DNA of 64,000 nucleotides from Psilocybe azurescens (Eukaryota > Basidiomycota > Agaricomycetes > Agaricales > Agrocybaceae): assembly GCA_023853785.1 (NCBI GenBank), contig JAJIRX010000500.1:62001-126000 (forward strand), read 5' to 3'. Below are positions 46,561-59,837 of this stretch, piece by piece (positions within the stretch are counted from its first letter, which is position 1; each line of letters starts with the position of its first letter). The notes under the pieces are model-generated. The model was not told where the DNA came from, searched no databases, and was given only the letters and a program-made list of their open reading frames with translations. Both the position numbers and the translations under genes were made by a program.

Positions 46561-48351
46561 TTAGATGTCAAATTTGACGATCTGCTCTCTTCCTCCACGG
46601 TCAATCTTGACCAGCCTCTTGGCCACACAACCGAAAAGGACTCTTGTTGGACCCTGTCCTGTCCCTTTCGCCTTGAGAGCCAAATTTTCTTTGACTTGAT
46701 TCAATGGCATAGAATAATGGGGCGTGGCGGATAGTAGCATTGTAAGGAGGTATGCTATCTGGATCTGCTGAGCAGTTGGCCCATTTGCACCCTCTGCTGC
46801 AGTCGATGAGGCGGTCGATGCTATCGGAGAATCAGGAGACGGAGATTGTGCAGCGAGGCGTTGTAAATGAGCGCTAAGACAGCAAGTGACAAGATTAGAA
46901 AGGAGGATGAGAAAGATGCAAATCAACTACTAACATTGTTCTGTTCACCGAAGGAGAGCTCGCGTTCGCCAATTCACTGGGAGCCCCAACAATATCTCCG
47001 ACAGTGGACCATATTTTGGACTAAGAACATTCTTCAGCCTAAGGATAAGGTGAGAATTAAGATAGACTCACCACAATTCGTTCAACTTCTATGTTTACTT
47101 TGATTTTTCGCTGCCGGCTGGTCGGTGTTTCAGTCGTGGTTACAATATCATTGGGTGGATATTTGAGGTTAGGTGTGTTGGACAAAACAGGCGATGACGA
47201 CTGTAGAGTGGGAGCTGGGTTTGGTGGAGGACTTGAGTTGCTCTGCTCATCTTGACCTGTTTCGTCATATCTCTGTCCAGCATCAAAGAAAGGATTTGCC
47301 TGGACGGCAGGAGCTTCGCCAACCGTGTCGATGGCCTCGAATAGCTTCATAGGCCTCGTTTGTGACGAGCCGGCTATAGGACTGCCAAAAGAAGCTGTAC
47401 TGACATCCCCAAGATTAACTTCTTCATCGAGTAGATTTTCTGAGAACTGCAGAACACGCGAGGGCTCCCCTGGCGTGGTCCAGAACTTCTCTTCTTGTGG
47501 GGAAGATATCAGCGGAGTTTTGGGCGCAACCTTGTTGGTTTCCGTTTGCATATTCTTCGGACGCGCTGCTGTAGATTTCTGTATTTTGGTAGTAGATTCT
47601 TTCTGTAAGATTGCAACAAAGTGTCAGATAAAACTGCAGCATAAGTCGGTGAAGAGCATAAATGACCTTCTTAGTGAGTTCCGCAATTCGAGCCTGCAGT
47701 TCTTGAATTCGTCGTTCTTCCTGTTCTAAACGCACTTTCGGAGGGGGTAATTTGTTACTAATAACAATCTATAGCTGGTGTGAGTGAAATAAAATCAAAT
47801 TAGGATGATAATGACGCGTACTTGTTCAAGGGTGGCGTTGAGAGACTCGATATTTGTGCGTACATCGTGAAGTTTGTTCAAGATCGTTACAATTTGATCA
47901 TAAGCTCGAGGCATCTGCCGGATTGGTTCACTGTGTGTCATCTCTGAGCATGAGTGAGTATAAAGAAGGCGAAATATACGCACTACTGGTCGATGTACTT
48001 CAGCGCAGCATGTGCATACACCTCTGGTTCGATTTCATGTTTGTCTTCCCGACGCGTTGGATTCTTTCGAAGGGGCGTGGCACCTGAGAATTGCGTGCGT
48101 CGAATTTCAGGCTCTGGCCCTGAGCGCGTATCTTTATCATAAGTGTTGTTGTTGTCATTTTGGACGAGACGAAAGAGGCCAAGCTCGGATGGATCAATAT
48201 CTCTGATCAAATCGCCTAGATGTGTGTCGAGAACGGCATGCGTGAAAATGACAGAGTGTTTGGAGGCAGCTGGGGCAATCTGAGCAGCAGTTTCCTTGAG
48301 AGACCGGGTATTCCGAGTGAGACGGTCAATTTGGTCAGAGAGAGAAGCCAT
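46561..48351 (-). CDS. Possible DASH-complex Spc34-like protein with C-terminal extension
   Basis: First ~120 residues (SLSDQIDRLTRNTRSLKETA, FTHAVLDTHLGDLIRDIDPSE, LGLF) and the next segment (EVYAHAALKYIDQ, YDQIVTILNKLHDVRTNIES, then a coiled-coil VRLEQEERRIQELQARIAEL) recall Spc34 of the outer-kinetochore DASH ring. The rest is unusual for Spc34: a Ser/Pro/Glu-rich linker with FSENLLDEEVNLGDVSTASF, a SKIWSTVGDIVGAPSELANA exon (about 46940-47015), and a ~90-residue ordered end (QQIQIAYLLTMLLSATPHYS, ending RGGREQIVKFDI) that looks like a winged helix. I treat it as one gene because the exons join in phase, but two genes remain possible. The kinetochore assignment is tentative. Confidence 0.5.
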
Positions 48352-48674
48352 TGAACTTTGTTGTGAAATGGCGGAGGATGTGTTCGGTTTGTTACTTGTT
48401 ATGATGAGTTTCCTAACAAGGTAATAGCTTTCGTCTCCCCTCTCCCATTCGCCTGAGCCAGCTTAAGAACTGGGCTCACAACGAGCGCTCTTCTTATCCT
48501 TTTCTATACTACCCTCCGGACCATTGTCGGTTTACAAATTGTCTAAAATCCAGACTATTTCACTCTGGTAACGATATATTTTACGCTGCTCATGCTTACC
48601 ACCCAATTGACGCCATACTCTCCAGCTTGCACCTCTCTTCGGTGCTATCTCTCCTTCAAATCTAGCTCTATCTA
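48352..48674. promoter_or_regulatory. Divergent promoter between Spc34-like and DOCK genes
   Basis: T/C-rich, no coding signal seen. Confidence 0.4.
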
Positions 48675-51600
48675 ATGTGGGAGCCCCTGCCACTAATTGT
48701 CTATGGATATGCTGTCCATCCTCTCACTCCGTCTCGCCGCGAGACCAGGCATTCCAGCCGCAATCGACTTTCAACGGTGACCGAAGCTTCTACGGATGAC
48801 CATTCAGTCATGAGAGACGTAGTGACCTTGGAAGTCGGCGACGAGATTTACGCGTTCGAAAAGTACGTTCCTTCTCCCAGAGATCAGGTGGAAGGAATCT
48901 GGTATCGAGGGTACGTTTGCTGCACCTAAATTATTCCGATTGACATGCGAGGTAACTCTGTTGTTCTAGATATGTACTATGCACAACGAGACGGCCACCA
49001 GTAACCTGGTCTCTCTCCGATCCATCTTCCTCGACCTCACAAAATCGACCGTCCGTCAAAGCCGAAGAGACCCAGCAGGTTTTCATCGGCATCTTTCCAG
49101 CTTCCCATATCTTCGTTCGAGACGAGCTAGCCGATGCAGAGGGAAGATTGCCTGACCTTGCTCGCACTTTGCAAGGAGGGTATAGTGCTGGTAACTCTGC
49201 TGGGATTCAAGGTCGTGGTAGTCCTGGTGATGCTCTAGGGAATTGGAACAGGGACAAGGCCAGCATAGGGATGGTCACAGTACGAGAGGATGAAGATGAT
49301 TCCGATGCCTATATGTCAAGAAAATCTTTCAAGCTTGGACCACCTCCAGATCAAGCCAATTCATCGCGTGCGGCTTTGCCAGTATACCCTACCAGCCTTC
49401 GATCGTCCTCCCCGGCAGATTCTCATGTCATGAAACCATTGCCCCCCGACCTTCTCGAAAATCTGGCGACGACACAGCATCAGGAGCGCAGCAACCTATC
49501 ATTGACGAAATTGCTTCAGCCTTGCGCGAATGGCATACTCTTATGTTCCAATACCTGGCTCGACGGGACTACAAACTTTTCCACATCGTCCGAGAACATA
49601 TTGAGGCCCTGCATTTAGGTCGTAGGCAATTACTAGCTCAAACCTTGAGCGCTGAAGAAACTGTGAACATGCGACGCGACTGTGTAACACGACTTGTCAG
49701 TGGCAACCTAGTACAAGGTCTGGATGTCATTGTTCGACATCCTACTTGGGGCGGATTGGTCACGGTCGATGTTGAGGGAGAAACGGATCCTCGAAGTTGG
49801 GTTAGTGCCGTCCGCATGTATGCAATGCAGGTTTCACTCGCCTATCTGAATGTTACCTACGACGATTCAAGGCCATATCCGTTGGGCCCTAGTACTGAAT
49901 ATGTCCCTTCGATCCCTTTACCGACACCTGCCCACTCTGCCTTTCCAGACTTCTTACATCACAAAAATCGCTCTCGATCTCAAGGATGGTTAGACCCGGA
50001 TGATCCGCTTAAGCATTCAGCCGCCAAGTTCTATCATGTTTTCCTTGACATCCGTGCTTTTGTTGCGTCACCATGCACCCCAGGAGAGACAGCCGAATTG
50101 TTTTTTTCGCTGTATAGAAAACAAGGAACCCAATTCGTGACAGAAGAGTTCTGCGCTGTCTTGAATCACAACGGAGTATTGGCTCGCGACCCCACAAGCC
50201 GCATTCGTACTCTATTTGTGGATCTTGCAGCTTCCGATATTCAGGATCCCATCTATTTGGTATGTAGAATCGTTCGAAATGGTGCCTTGAAAATAGGTAG
50301 CAGCGTAAGCTCGAGTACACTAGGGGATGGAAGACGAGGATCCGAGACATCGTTGAGGACAGATTCCCTGTCACCGACAACCATCACATGGAATGATTCC
50401 ATCACAGCTTCGACCTCGACGTTGGTCAGTCCGAGTAGTGCACGACTCAACGGCTTCGGGGAATCAGTGCAATTTAGAAGACCTTTTGGTTGTGCTGTTC
50501 TGGAATTGACCCAGCTTGGAAAGATGGTCTCCGAGCAGGCAGATGTCTCCCCTTTGAGGGAATATACCATGCCCATATATATCCCCACAAATGAGGCATC
50601 TTTCTCAATGATTCATCAGAATATTATTAACAACAATACTAAGGAATTTGAAAAGTCTCCCAGGTAAGTGTCCTTTAAGTTCTCATGGCTATTTTCTGAC
50701 ATAACCTGTGTAGAGCGGAAGGACTGGCGGTTTCAGTCAAGGTATTCCGCGGCAACGCCAAGACAGTAGTCCGCGAAAATACCTCGTTACTACAGGATAC
50801 CCCTCATACTTTGCGCCTTGGATTTCCTGACGTGGTCTTTCCAGGAGACGCTCGAAACGAGTTGTATATCAAACTCTGGTGTGGCGACTTCACTGCGTCA
50901 CACACTGGCTCTGGACGACTTAGTGTGGCCAACTTCGCACGAGGGCAAATAGGCCAACCATCTGTCAACGTTCAAATAACTGTGGAAGTCAAAGACCAGC
51001 ACGGCAACACAATCGAAAATGTCATATCACAAGGCAGTGGAGAACCTCTTATGACGCAGTTCAACTCGATGGTGTTTATGAGATGTAACGAGCCGACGTT
51101 CGGAGAACTCATTAAAATCCAGCTACCCCTCAATGATGTTCCTCAGTGGCATCTGTTCTTCACCTTCCGAAATCGATCCAGTCGATCCAGCAGCAAAAAT
51201 CTGGCTGAAGGCAGTGATCGACCATTTGCTTTCGCCTTCCAACCTCTTTTCCCCGATGCGAGCGCTTTCGTTGAGGACGGAAGTCATACCTTGATCATGT
51301 ATCGGGCAGACAAACTCGGGCAGCTAGTACCATCTGCATATCTAAGCGCTCCTTCTCGCCTCAGTGCAGGCCAGAAACTAGAGCATATCCCGATGCCCAC
51401 CGACTTTTTGCGCTTATCGTCCCCCTTGAAGGACACCTTGACAATTCGGTCTTCCCTGTGCTCGACGAAACACACCCAGAACTCAGTTCTATTAAGGCTA
51501 CTGAATTGGGAGAAACAGGATAAAGAATATTTGGCCCCATTGCTCACCAAATTCACGTTTATTGGTGAAGGAGAAATAGTCAAATTTCTCCGCGATATCT

Positions 51601-54600
51601 TCGATTCTCTTTTCGGTATTCTTGTCTCCCAAAATAATCAATCAGGAGAACTTGATCACTTGGTTTTCAATGCTCTTGTGACCATCCTTGGCATAGTTCA
51701 AGACAGGCGCTTCAGCAACTTTCAGCCAGTCCTGGATGTTTATATCGAGAAACATTTCAACTGTGCTGCAGCTTCATCGCATATTATTCATTCCATGGAT
51801 CAATTGGTGATGAATCCAACGTCTGCTGAGACGGCGTCTCCTCTTCGAGCAGCCCTTAAAGTTTGGCATTACATCTTTAAATTTATTGCCAGATCTCGAG
51901 AGTTGCAAAAGGTCAAAGAGGTTGGCATGGGCGGAGGAGCCACCGTGGATTATCTGGAAACGAGTTTTAAACGTGAATTACGGTCACATCTGTCTAACTT
52001 CACACAAATGATGGCCACCTCATCACCACCGTCCATCATTGGAACTCAAACTATTGCATTGCAACACTTTACTTCAATTCTTCCGGAGCTTGCCAAGATC
52101 TACACGACCGTAGAGCTAGTGTCTATCGCGACGACCTTTGCCAACGCAGTTACTGTTGGTAAAGGAAAAATTGTTATCTGGAAGCTTATTATGTATCTTC
52201 AGATCGTGAAGAGCTTCTTGTTCGACAATGCAGAGTCCCGACCGTTCCTCGTTGAAGCTGTAGTTATATGGATCAAGCCACATTTTGGTCGATACGATGA
52301 ATACGCTCACACAAGTTCCAATGATAGCGAAGCTGCCCGCGATGCTGCGCGTGTGACCTGGTTGGAAAGCATTCGCCTTTGTGTTACGATTATTGCTGTC
52401 ATGTTAGACAAGCTCCAACAAAATCTTACCAATCCTACTATCGTCTCCGATCGGGTGGCGCTCATCAAAGAGCAAGATAATGTTGAGCTGCTCTTATCAC
52501 TGATTCCGAGGTATGTTATTCCATTTATCTCTACATGTCTGATACTGAAATTTTTTATAGACTTCTTGATTCTTACCGTGAAATTCAAAGCCCCGCCTCA
52601 AAAAGGCGATCGAGAAAACAAAAGCTCCCTCAACTATCAAATCGTCCATCCCGGTCACTTTCCCCGAGTCTTATCCCTTCTCTTTGGTCTCTTCTCTGCC
52701 TGAACCTCCTAGCGGAGTTAGCAATCTCCCACTGACTCAAGAAGGAGAAAGTTTGTTCTATCCAGGATTGGGCGAGGTGGCCATTGTATTTCTCGTGCTC
52801 ATACTTTCATCTCCCATCAAACATATTATTACTTTCCTCGAGTCGAGTCTTGACATTGAAGGGCGCGAACGATTTGTTGGTCTCCTTTCCCAGTTTTTCA
52901 AGGTTGCGACGTCTCTTCTGGAAAACGATGCATTCCCAAAAGCATGGATGAATGTCAACATCTTGGCTCATAAAGTCTTAATCAAGATTATGGATCCCAT
53001 AGCAAGCATCATGGAGAAAGAGTTCATTCCGCCTCAAGAATTTGAGTCGCGATTTGATGCTAGCCTCTGGCGCGAAGGGCTGCATATGCTATTGAAACTG
53101 CTTTCCTCGGAACAATTGATGATTGAAGACTTCCAGTCCACAGGTGGGCATTTTTCTATGACTCTGGAAGTAAGTGGTTGACTGTCTTTTTTTTTAAGAA
53201 ACGTCGTGCCGTCTGGCGTCTCACTGGAGACATCCGCGGCGAAGGAGCCGCTATTTTATTGAACCTATGGCAAGCACTTGGGTCAGCTGAACACGTATCT
53301 ACCAGTGGCGAGCCTGCCATGCGTTATGGGGCAAGTGACTTGATAAACCTGATATAGCCGTTATTGACCTTTTTTGTGCGTAGGGATACCAAATCTATCT
53401 ACACGCTCTCGTTGGACATGTCGTTAATCTTTGCCTTAGCCATCACGACCAACTAAGAAATAATGCCGTCCAGATTCTCTATAGCATGATCGTCTCAGAA
53501 TATCACCAATCCGAACACTTCGATGGCATAGAGAATGAACTAGTGACTCGGCTGGATTCCTTGTTCATGTCGGACAGCAAAGGAGATGACATATCGAGAG
53601 CCTTTTTCATCGGTCAACTTCGTCATATGTTCGACACGTCCGATGTCGACGAACAACTGCGGGACCAACTGTCTAATTTCTTGGACTCAGTGGATCTTTT
53701 CCTTGAACTTTTGCTCAGTGTCCGTGCATTACCAGAGGGAGAAGAATACGCGGACGACAGAGTCATTGCTACTGTAAGTGACCTTGTTTAATGATTCTGT
53801 GACTTTGCTGACCCGGACAATTAGCTACGACTCATGAACTTCATCCGTCGTATTGGACGAGATGAGATTTACATCAAATATGTACATCAGCTCGTGAACG
53901 TGAGGCTTTTCTCATTCTTTTCGCGATAGGCTAAGCTCACTTTGTTCGCCTTTAAAGATGCACCTCCAATCTCAGAACTACGTAGAAGCTGCATTGACGT
54001 TGAAACTGCATTCCGACTTACATGCATGGGATTTGAATTCATTTGTTCCTCCTATGGAAGACTTGGGCCTGCCACAACAATCGCACTTCCACAGAAAGGA
54101 AACATTGTGTTTACTTATTCTAGATTATCTAGGTTCGTAAGATTCTATGCTGTCGCTTCCTTCTTGCATTTCGTCTGACTGTATCACAGGCAAAGGCAAA
54201 GCGTGGGAAAGTGCCATTGAGATCTGCAAAGAGCTGGCATACCAGCACGCAGAAGTGACTTTCAACTAGTATGTTATTGCAAACTGTTTGACAAGAACTC
54301 TGCCTAACAGACCCTCAGTGGACGTCTCTCAGAAATTCTACGACATCAAGCCACCCTTCTCGAACACATTGTGACTGACCAGCGATACTACCCGGACTAT
54401 TATCGAGTGACATTTTATGGCAGTTTCCCTGCAGCAATTAGGGACAAGAGGTTTATTGTAAGTTTGTTGTACGGAGTTCATTCAACACCGCTGACTGTTT
54501 TACAGTATCGAGGTTACGAGTGGGAGAAATTCGGTGCATTCTGTGAACGAATGCTTAACAAGCACCCCGAAGCCCAGCTACTCAAGACCGCTGGTGACCC

Positions 54601-55875
54601 ACCAGTGGATATCAGATATGGGAACGATCAATTTATACAATGTACAGCTGTTACACCAGAGCCTGATCGTGACCTGCCTGTTTTCACAAATCCAGACGTG
54701 CCTCTGGCTGTACGAACCTATTACGAGCATAGGTCAGTGGTCTCCCCAGTCTATTTTCAGACCTGGACTTATGGTATTTTTAGCGGAATCAACTTGTTTT
54801 CTTCCTCGAGGCAAATCAGAAAGACGACTCGGGATGGAATGGAGGAAGTTTGGACGGAGAAGACATATTACACGACCGAGCAGGTGTTCCCGACTGTACT
54901 GCGGCGTTCGGAGGTAGTGAACGTTGAATTCGTGGAGATCTCTCCGTTGGAGAACGCTCTACAAGAGGTGGAAGAAAAGACAAAGGAGCTTGCTGGGCTA
55001 CATCTCAAGTATCAGGCGCTAGCCAAGACAACGCAGAACGTATCGACGAACGCACTGGCTATGTGTCTGAACAGCGCGGTGGACGCGCCCATCAACACAG
55101 GCGTCGCGTCGTATCGGCAGATCTTCTTCAGCCCGGATTACATCGCGCGGAACCCGGAGCGCGCGGAGCTGGTGGAGAAGCTGCGACAGGCGATCGACGA
55201 GCAAGTGCGGATCATCGACAGCTGTCTGAAGCTGCACGGGCTGCTGTGCCCGCCCGAGTTCATTCCGTTCCACGAGACATTGGAGAAGTTCTTCAAAAGA
55301 ACTTCCGCGACGAGATCCGGCGATTGGCCGTGGACTCGGACTCGATCGCGGTGTCGACGCGATCGCAGAATATGGGGGTGGGTTCGTCATCGGGGGTCCA
55401 GTACCCCATAGCGTCGTCGTCATACGAGCAGTCGGTGAAGCGGAGCCTGTCGACTTCGTCCACTGCGCGCTTCCAGATCCCACCCTTGAACGTTGGGCGG
55501 TCGATACTGACGCCCACGCTCGAGTCGCCCATGAGTCCAGGAGAAAGCAGCCCGCACCCCAATTCTGCATCCAAGCAGACGCCTCTGCAGCGCCACCTCG
55601 CGCATCTGGCGAGACACGGAATCAACGGTGTCTCATCTGCTCCAGGCGATCTGGCCGGGACGGACTCTCTCTCGGCGGAGTCCCCACACAACTCGTTCGT
55701 CAATGTCGGAAACGCGAACGGGAACGGGATCCATGGCACGTCTGCGGGACAGGTGTCGGGCGCGTCGGTCGCGACGTCATACATGGGCAGCATGGGGTCG
55801 TTTGGCTCGCTCAAAGGTCGCTTCTCTCGGTTTGGCAGTTTGAATTTTGGACGAAGAGGCGGATCTAATTCATAG
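48675..55875 (+). CDS. DOCK-family guanine nucleotide exchange factor (Dck1-like)
   Basis: Very large protein (>2000 residues, many introns). N-terminal SH3-like region (VVTLEVGDEIYAFEKY; VFIGIFPASHIF). DOCK core with LREWHTLMFQYLARRDYKLF. DHR-1 C2-like lipid-binding domain around 50710-51310 (FPGDARNELYIKLWCGDF; FNSMVFMRCNEPTFGELIKI). A long helical stretch follows, and the C-terminal DHR-2 catalytic domain around 54000-55350: YRGYEWEKFGAFCERMLNKH, TEKTYYTTEQVFPTVLRRSE, LNSAVDAPINTGVASYRQIF. A Ser/Gly tail ends at the stop. DHR-2 activates Rac/Rho GTPases; yeast Dck1 works with Lmo1 on Rho5. Frame slips at C run 49442-49447, A run 52620-52623 and A run 55295-55298, each one base short. Confidence 0.93.
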
Positions 55876-56336
55876 GGGGCTATTGACGCAGTTAGATTTT
55901 GTTCTTGTCTTTTGCTTCTCGATTTTTTTTGTTTGTTTTTTTTTTGTTGGATTTTTGCTCGTTCTTTCGTTGTCTCTGGAGATGTAACTTTTTGTTCACC
56001 TTTTTCTATCTTGTTCTTTGTAAAGTTCCCTTTTAATAATGTACCGTCAAATTTTCTCTCAAATACCGAATGTCTTTATCAAATGGATGATTTCGTGATT
56101 TTGGGTTCGAGGAGAAGAATGACATCTAATACTACATCGGTAACGTACATATACACTGAATCCCATGTGGCGGCCTTCTTTAAATACCAATAAAAACACG
56201 ATAAACAACAAAACGACAAGAGAGGGGGAAAGGGATTTTTTCTCTACAGACAGCAAAAGAGATGAGTGTCCACGGAATGCATGAATACAAGGATTGTTGG
56301 TCGTAAAAAAAAAAAACAATACAAAGCAGATAAAGG
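55876..56336. other. Convergent T-rich spacer
   Basis: 3' regions of the DOCK gene and the MedA-like gene; poly-T tracts near 55925-55950. No gene. Confidence 0.45.
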
Positions 56337-58053
56337 TCATATGTTATACGGCTCTGCGAGGCTGGCGAGGGCGTCGTCAGAAATGCCCTGGAACGTATAA
56401 TTGTCGTAGAGGTTGAAGTCCAGATTGGGGTTATCGACAAAGTTGGGGATGCCGCCGCCTCCAGCTGGCTCGACGACCTCGTATGTGGAGAGGATACCAA
56501 AGTTGTCGAGTGGCATATCGGCGGGCTTGAATTCGTGGCCGGATGGGGCCCAAAGATGGGAATCTCCTGTTGTATCAGGGGCGGTCTCAGCACCGGTGAA
56601 GAGGGGGAATGCAGAGGCAGAAGATGATGCGGAGGACGACGTGGTGGCGACGCTGTCTACAGGTGAAGAAAAAGGGGCGCCATCGAGATGGGAGCCACTG
56701 GCGAGCGAGAACTCGTCGGGGAAGTCTTCAAATTTTAGAATCTTCTGGTCCAAGAAACGACTGGCACCAGGGTCCTCTGGGGGCGGATAGGAGAGTTGAA
56801 TGGCGAAGAGTTCGGGGCTTTCTTCGGGGCTTTTGATAGGGGGCGATTCAGAGGAAGCCTCTGGGGTAGGAGAAGTGTATATGGACTGCACAGAGAATGT
56901 CAATATATGCGCCGGACCATCGAAAAAAAAAGAAGAAAAACATACGTATTTGGAGAGGATCTTCTCGAGTGCTTGGCCAAGCAAGTTCCACTCAAATACT
57001 TTGAGATCCTTTTCGATATTGCGGGGTTTGGGATCGGGAAAGTCCATGATAAGCTGGAAAAAATCGCCAAAGCCAGACTTGTGTTTGGAGACGGTGGTGG
57101 GACGGAGACCTTCCAAGTTGCGCCTGATGCGATTCTTCTCCTCTACCGGAAACTCGCCATTGGTAAGGCGCTCGAGGAGGTAGATGACATCGACAGAGGT
57201 GACGTAACAGGTGTCCGATTCCCTGCGATATATGCAGGAAATGACGCTATCGTTTTCGCAATAGTCATCTTGCTGAATAGACTCGCAGGAGACGATGAGA
57301 CGCCTGCCGTCCTGTACTCTGGCAAAGCGAACAAGACGACGACCACAAGCGATTTCTGTCTGGGACCATCCGGAGCATACAGAAGAGAGAGGGGTGATCA
57401 AGTCTAGAACGGGAGTCTGAGCGTAGAGATCGTCCTGCTCCGGGAGATGAGCATGATGGTGTTTTGTGCGGATGAGAGATTGAGCCTTCATGCGGCGATG
57501 AAGGCGAGTGCTGGCTCGCTGAGAAGTATTTTGTGGGGAAACCTGGGACGCAGTAGGAGAGGGAACATTGTTGGAACGTCTGCGCATAGTATTTGAATCG
57601 GGAATCTGAAGCCTGGGTAAAGAGGCAGCAGAATGACGACGATCTTGTGAGGATCCTGGAGATGAGACAAGAAGAAGAAAGGAGAAATGAGAGGAATACC
57701 TGAAGCCCAATAGGTGAATTCGCCAAAGGTGACTGAATCCAAGATGGTATTTTCCTCATTTAGGGCCTGTACTGAAATGAGGACTTTTGTGGAGGGCGAG
57801 AGGGATTTATCAAAGGGGGTGCGGCGGCATGCAGCTGCCAACGACCATAGGTGACAGAAGGGAGAAGTCTGACTTTTGTGGGGACAGCCTTTGTACCGAC
57901 GACGAGACGGACATACATTGCACTGGCGAGATCTGGCTGAAAGTGGATGCGGACAGTGATGGGGACGCCCCGCTCGCCCTCTGTGGGAGTGTAGCCGAGA
58001 ACATGGATGATGCCAGCAGGAGAGACGATGGATGAGTGGTCTGGGGAAGCCAT
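56337..58053 (-). CDS. DUF7082 / medusa (MedA)-like developmental regulator
   Basis: N-terminal IPT-like fold (IIHVLGYTPTEGERGVPITV, then YVRLVVGTKAVPTKVRLLPS, YGRWQLHAAAPPFDKS). A Ser/Arg-rich linker follows, then a conserved block (SDTCYVTSVDVIYLLERLTN, then NRIRRNLEGLRPTTVSKHKS and FGDFFQLIMDFPDPKPRNIE), which I believe corresponds to DUF7082, found in MedA-type regulators of asexual development in ascomycetes. C-terminal ~200 residues are acidic/Ser/Pro-rich, like an activation region. Introns near 57660-57705 and 56885-56945. The G run 57815-57819 is one base short. Domain naming is from memory; nuclear location is inferred. Confidence 0.6.
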
Positions 58054-58272
58054 GAATCGTCGGGATGGATGGTTATAGAGCACTTAATACGATTCAGAGC
58101 GCCGAAAGGGGGTTTTCCTTGAATAATATATAAATAGAAATAGACGTTGTTCAGCCCAAATAGTCATAACAAAGAGCCGTGCATAGCATTGCATCATTAC
58201 CCGAGTCACGGTCCCCAATGTCACACCCGTCACTCCGATCACCCAATGTCACACCCCACCTGCACCTTGATC

Positions 58273-59168
58273 CTACACCCCGATCACACACCCAATATGT
58301 TCAACCACCCAGCTCCGTCCCGTCCATCGCCGCACAAGGCCGGGCACATGGCCCTCCCCGCCCACCACCCGCCCGCACACCATGCATCGGCTCACGAACA
58401 CCGACTCGTATGCCTCTGCCACACACACCACCGTCTGCAGCGACATCTGCTCCTCTAGCACGCTGTTCAGCTGCTGCGACAGTTGCCGGTACACCCCATA
58501 CACAGACTGTCCAAGCCCTTCCGTCTGTGCGGTGTGTTTTGTTTGTCAGCCAAAGTAGAATAAATTGTAAGAATAAATAATACCAACCATCTCCCGCGGG
58601 CCAAATGCACGGATGGTCTCGACCACCACCCGCTCCTGCGCCCCAATGCCCATGTACACCGTCATCACGTCCGGAATCGTCATCCGCAGTGTCCGACCCT
58701 TTATTCGTATCTTGTTCTTGTGCGTGCTGTTGTATGCACGTGCCCACTCTGCCAGTCCGTCCTGCCTGACCCCCTCTTCTGTGCTATGGGGCAGTTCTGT
58801 CGTGCTGCTGCTGGTTTCCCGTGATTCCTCCATGTATGCCTCCGGACTCCGTCCCCGCCTGCTCCCTCGTTAATAATTATTTGCATCATGTCGTTTATTC
58901 ACTCACGTCCGTTTTCGTTTCTCCCGCCGTCCCACTGCCCACACATCCGTTCCATCCTCTGCCAGGCTATCTCGTGCCCGCAAAGCGCCCTCTGTGTATC
59001 ATCAGAAACAACGTGCTGTCCTATTTCTCGCACAGCTGCAAACTCCTCTCCCATCTTTTCTGTCCCCTTCATTAGTGTCGGAGGCACCTGTCGTACCCGC
59101 TGCATCCGTTCCTTCAGTTCTCGCAGCCTCGAGATATCTTCCTGCAGTGTTTCAATTGATATCATCAT
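58273..59168 (-). CDS. Putative Mediator subunit 27
   Basis: Exon 1 is a coiled coil (IETLQEDISRLRELKERMQR). The middle exon has LAEWARAYNSTHKNKIRIKG, then a TIPDVMTVYMGIG-type region. The last exon is helical (VYRQLSQQLNSVLEEQMSLQ) and ends in a CMVCGRVV zinc-like motif followed by VRRWTGRSWVVEH, which resembles the C-terminal Cys-x2-Cys of Med27. Introns near 58525-58588 and 58873-58908. A frame slip near 58988-58990 (one base short) separates the coiled coil from the rest. The identification rests on architecture and the Cys motif only. Only 32 nt separate it from the gene upstream on the same strand. Confidence 0.5.
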
Positions 59169-59200
59169 GGTTGCAGTTCAACTTTAAACCCTGTCACATG

Positions 59201-59779
59201 TCACGTCCATACCCCAGCTCCCACCAGTCCTCCCCAGCCTCCGTTCTCACTCCGTCCCACCAGAAAGAAAACGACCCTCGAGTCAGGCCCCTCAATTCGA
59301 AAATAATATTCTTCCTCCAGCGTCTTCTCCCAGCCGCTTGGAATATTTGTCTTGCATATCTATGTAGAAATCATATTAGTTTAAACACTTTTACCCATCA
59401 CTGGCATACTTACCCCATTCTCAGGTAGACCTAGAGTTTTGAGCACATTCTCCGCTTTCTCGTAGTCACCCTCTCCCAGGTAAAATCCAACGTCTCCCGT
59501 GTCGTCGCTTTCGCTTCCCTGCCCAGCCAGAATACTCGAGCATCCGTTCGCCATTGCCAATGAATGTGCCTTGAGCGCCAGTTGATAAAAGTACCCTTTG
59601 TTATCGTCCAGTAGAGTCAAGTGAGACGCGGAAAATTTCAGCGGTTGCCCCGCCATTCGGCACAGCAGGTCCACAGTAGTCACTATAGCCTTCGCATCTG
59701 CATCTCCTAGTCCAGTCGCATTGCAGATAGCCTGAGTAGTATCGTGGACGTCCATGGGTAAGGTGTGATGTGACAACAT
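59201..59779 (-). CDS. Unknown small protein
   Basis: About 175 residues in two exons (intron about 59359-59413). The first exon is helical (TTQAICNATGLGDADAKAIV, then TTVDLLCRMAGQPLKFSASH, YFYQLALKAHSLAMANGCSS). The second exon ends in SRVVFFLVGRSENGG. No family recognised. The start could also be the Met at 59755. It lies head-to-tail with the Med27-like gene and is divergent from LETM1-like, 58 nt between start codons. Confidence 0.6.
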
Positions 59780-59837
59780 CTGGCCGAATTCGTCACCTCT
59801 GGGGATTTTTCTTTGAATTCCCTTTTCCCATTAACCA

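Noticed and set aside
55915..55960. Poly-T tracts as a retroelement tail
   Set aside because: No target-site duplication or reverse-transcriptase sequence; fits ordinary 3' UTR/terminator DNA of the DOCK gene.
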